DNA from: an uncultured Geobacter sp.
GTDB lineage: Bacteria > Desulfobacterota > Desulfuromonadia > Geobacterales > Geobacteraceae
Assembly: GCA_937886325.1 (NCBI GenBank)
Contig: CALABV010000134.1
Coordinates: forward strand, 1-8,673
Length of the DNA stretch: 8,673 nt
Direction: 5' to 3'
The translations under genes and the position numbers were made by a program. The first letter of the stretch is position 1, and each line of letters begins with the position of its first letter. This document shows positions 6,837 through 8,673 of the stretch, piece by piece. The notes beneath the pieces were generated by a model, which searched no databases, had not been told where the DNA came from, and worked only from the letters and a program-made list of their open reading frames with translations.

Positions 6837-8673
6837 CCTCCTTATCCTGGCAATAGGCTGTCCTGCATTCTCCGGGCCTATGGACGACGCCAAAATAGCG
6901 GGAAAGGCATCAGGCAACACGGTGCAGGGGCTTTTCGGCAAAAAGGAAAACCTCAACAAAAATCTGTCGGTGCCGATGACGGACAGCACTACCCCGATGA
7001 AGACCATCGACGGCAGTACATCTTTCGCCGCAAACCTCACGAGCCCGTCGTCGGCATCCTTTCTCAAAGTGCTGATGCAGCCCTCAGGATCCGGCGATCT
7101 GCAGCTTGTACGCATCAGCCAGGACCTGAATATGGACGGTACCGTCGATACCCTGTATACGGTTCCCCGCGTTGTCTCGGGTGTGTGTGCCAACGGCTAC
7201 TACTCATGCACCGCCGGGACGTGGAGCAACTGCCAACCGTATAAGTGGGTTTCCGACGGCACCGGGAGGGTATCCGACACGACCGCCGCGGTAACGGAGC
7301 TGGGCGGCTGCTACTGCATCAATTCCTCGTGCGGATCGCAGCTGGTCTGGAACAACTCCGCCCTGGTGCTGAAGGATATCGGCGGCGGGGCTGTCTCGGC
7401 CATCCAGCGGGCGAACATCGGCTTCACCGTCACCAATGTCGCTCTCACCGCCGTCACCATCGACTACTACGGCCGACTGGTGGGAAGCGCCACCGTGCAG
7501 GACGCAGCGCAGGTCGCCACGCTCCCACCACCGGTTAATGCACAGTCCTACTACACGAACCCGGGCAACATCTCCAGTTCGGTGGGCAGCATCACATCGA
7601 CCCAGAGCGGAGACCAGAACAGCATCTACTACAACATGCTCAACTCGCCGGCCGTGAACCAGACCTCCGCCGAGCAGCATAAATGCACAATCACCAGGAC
7701 CGCGGGTTTGAGCTCTACCAGCACGACATACAGCAATACCGGATCCGCCAGCGAGTGCATCGATCACTATGCCAGGATGCAGATCTGGAAGGAGAACGAA
7801 ACGACATACAAACTGCAACTGCTGGACACGAATGTGGGCGGCTCCGCTCATTTCAACTGTGGCGGCACGGTGGATTCCAACGGCTGGCACACGATAGCTA
7901 CGATCAACCTTCCTTCTGCCGGGGCAAGCAGCCAGGGGAAGCTGACCGCCGCCACTTTTGCGCTGTCGAACATGCAGTCCGGTTCAGCGTGCCAGACAGG
8001 ATCAGGCTTCACGGACGGCATCCTCAACGGTTTCAACGTCCCTGTGCAGACGACCGTTGAGTGCGGCGCCGCGGGGGCGCAGAACGTCTCCTACGACTAC
8101 AGCTACTTCTTCGAGTTCAAGCTGGACACCTTCGGTGAAAGCGTGACGGACAACTGCCAGACGCTGGCCTCCGACCCCGATTGCAAGCTGAAAGACGAGA
8201 CGGTCGACGGGGTGGAGATCCTCCAGAACTACAACAACACCGGGCTCACCCAGTTGCCGTCCTGTCAGGACATAGCCGGAGCATCAGGGCCGGTGCAGAT
8301 TTGCAGGCCCTGGTGGAACAAGAAGCGCACCTACATCTGCCAGACCGCGGCAATGGACTTCTCCGATCTCAAGAAGCGCTACGGCGCAGTGGTCGGCGGG
8401 GTATCGCAGTCCGGGAACACACTCAACTACGCGGACCTGACCAAAGAACAGAGCGGGGCGTGGACGGCCGGCAGCGGCTCCATACTGATGCCGGGCGCTG
8501 ACACCAACGAAGCCTGCGAACCATCGTGCCGCACTCAGGTTCCCCACGAGGACAATGAGATAACAACGACCGGCGTTGCTTCCAACATTCGGCTGAATCC
8601 CTCGGCGGCAACCGACTACATGTATAAGGTCTGCGTCAATGGCGTCTGTCCGCTCAGCAAGCCGGGGGAAGTG
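6799..8673 (+). CDS. traN: TraN-like mating-pair stabilisation protein, 5' part
   Basis: The frame is open for 625 codons to the window edge, so the protein already exceeds F TraN (602 residues). TraN is a Cys-rich outer-membrane protein that stabilises contact with the recipient. The N-terminus looks exported: a basic start, hydrophobic residues 10-20, then CPAFSG, which could be a signal-peptidase I site near residue 25 or a weak lipobox at Cys21. The part after residue 26 has 20 Cys. Landmarks are C130-X6-C137-X7-C145, GGCYCINSSC at 169-178, a Thr/Ser-rich middle (about 245-330), ASDPDCKLKDE at 457-467, and C502RPWWNKKRTYIC514 followed by DFSDLKKRYG, all in TraN style. GGAGGA at 6780-6785 lies 13 bases before the ATG. 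An in-frame ATG at 6778 is possible but has no clear ribosome-binding site. No stop is visible. Confidence 0.8.
   Translation, partial: MQYGTWSRNIAVSLLILAIGCPAFSGPMDDAKIAGKASGNTVQGLFGKKENLNKNLSVPMTDSTTPMKTIDGSTSFAANLTSPSSASFLKVLMQPSGSGDLQLVRISQDLNMDGTVDTLYTVPRVVSGVCANGYYSCTAGTWSNCQPYKWVSDGTGRVSDTTAAVTELGGCYCINSSCGSQLVWNNSALVLKDIGGGAVSAIQRANIGFTVTNVALTAVTIDYYGRLVGSATVQDAAQVATLPPPVNAQSYYTNPGNISSSVGSITSTQSGDQNSIYYNMLNSPAVNQTSAEQHKCTITRTAGLSSTSTTYSNTGSASECIDHYARMQIWKENETTYKLQLLDTNVGGSAHFNCGGTVDSNGWHTIATINLPSAGASSQGKLTAATFALSNMQSGSACQTGSGFTDGILNGFNVPVQTTVECGAAGAQNVSYDYSYFFEFKLDTFGESVTDNCQTLASDPDCKLKDETVDGVEILQNYNNTGLTQLPSCQDIAGASGPVQICRPWWNKKRTYICQTAAMDFSDLKKRYGAVVGGVSQSGNTLNYADLTKEQSGAWTAGSGSILMPGADTNEACEPSCRTQVPHEDNEITTTGVASNIRLNPSAATDYMYKVCVNGVCPLSKPGEV

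Noticed and set aside
7204..7890. 228-codon open frame on the - strand
   Set aside because: It is antisense to the TraN-like gene, whose + frame is open for 625 codons with ordered Cys motifs and a signal peptide.

Overview
The window lies inside a conjugative-transfer operon that builds an F-type (MPF-F) type IV secretion system. Every gene reads on the + strand and almost every base is coding. The gene order is: the 3' end of a thioredoxin-fold (DsbC-like) gene, traA (pilin), traL, traE, traK, traB, traV, traC, and the first 625 codons of a TraN-like gene that runs off the right edge. I see no tRNA, rRNA, CRISPR array, transposase, integrase or oriT. The host cannot be named from this sequence alone. 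The fairly high GC by eye and the TraN style (a GGCYCINSSC motif and a very long Cys-rich ectodomain) would suit a Gram-negative anaerobe of the Desulfuromonadota/Geobacter kind, but that is an impression. The DNA is probably part of an integrative conjugative element or a conjugative plasmid.

Layout. Positions 1-119 hold the end of the thioredoxin-like gene. After a 57-base gap comes traA (177-494) with a strong Shine-Dalgarno. A 108-base gap (495-602) follows and is the only substantial non-coding stretch. It contains a GC-rich hairpin followed by a T run, which looks like an attenuating terminator behind the pilin gene. From traL onward the genes are packed tightly: traL/traE share ATGA, traE/traK overlap by 14 bases, traK/traB share GTGA, traB/traV are 52 bases apart (or overlapping, if an upstream traV start is used), traV/traC are 15 bases apart, and traC/traN-like overlap by 38 bases. 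This packing points to one transcript with translational coupling.

How the genes fit together. TraA is the pilin subunit. TraL and TraE are inner-membrane assembly components. TraK (secretin-like), TraV (lipoprotein) and TraB (VirB10-like) form the envelope-spanning core complex. TraC (VirB4-like) is the ATPase that powers pilus assembly. The TraN-like protein is a secreted, Cys-rich protein expected to stabilise mating pairs at the outer membrane. The thioredoxin-like protein is a plausible helper for disulfide formation in Cys-containing TraN, TraV, TraB and TraK.

This is mostly a recognisable conjugation module rather than a new system. The points worth a second look are the hairpin arrangement after the pilin gene, the placement of traN directly after traC, the A9 tract inside traB, the ambiguous traV start, and the divergent TraN ectodomain.
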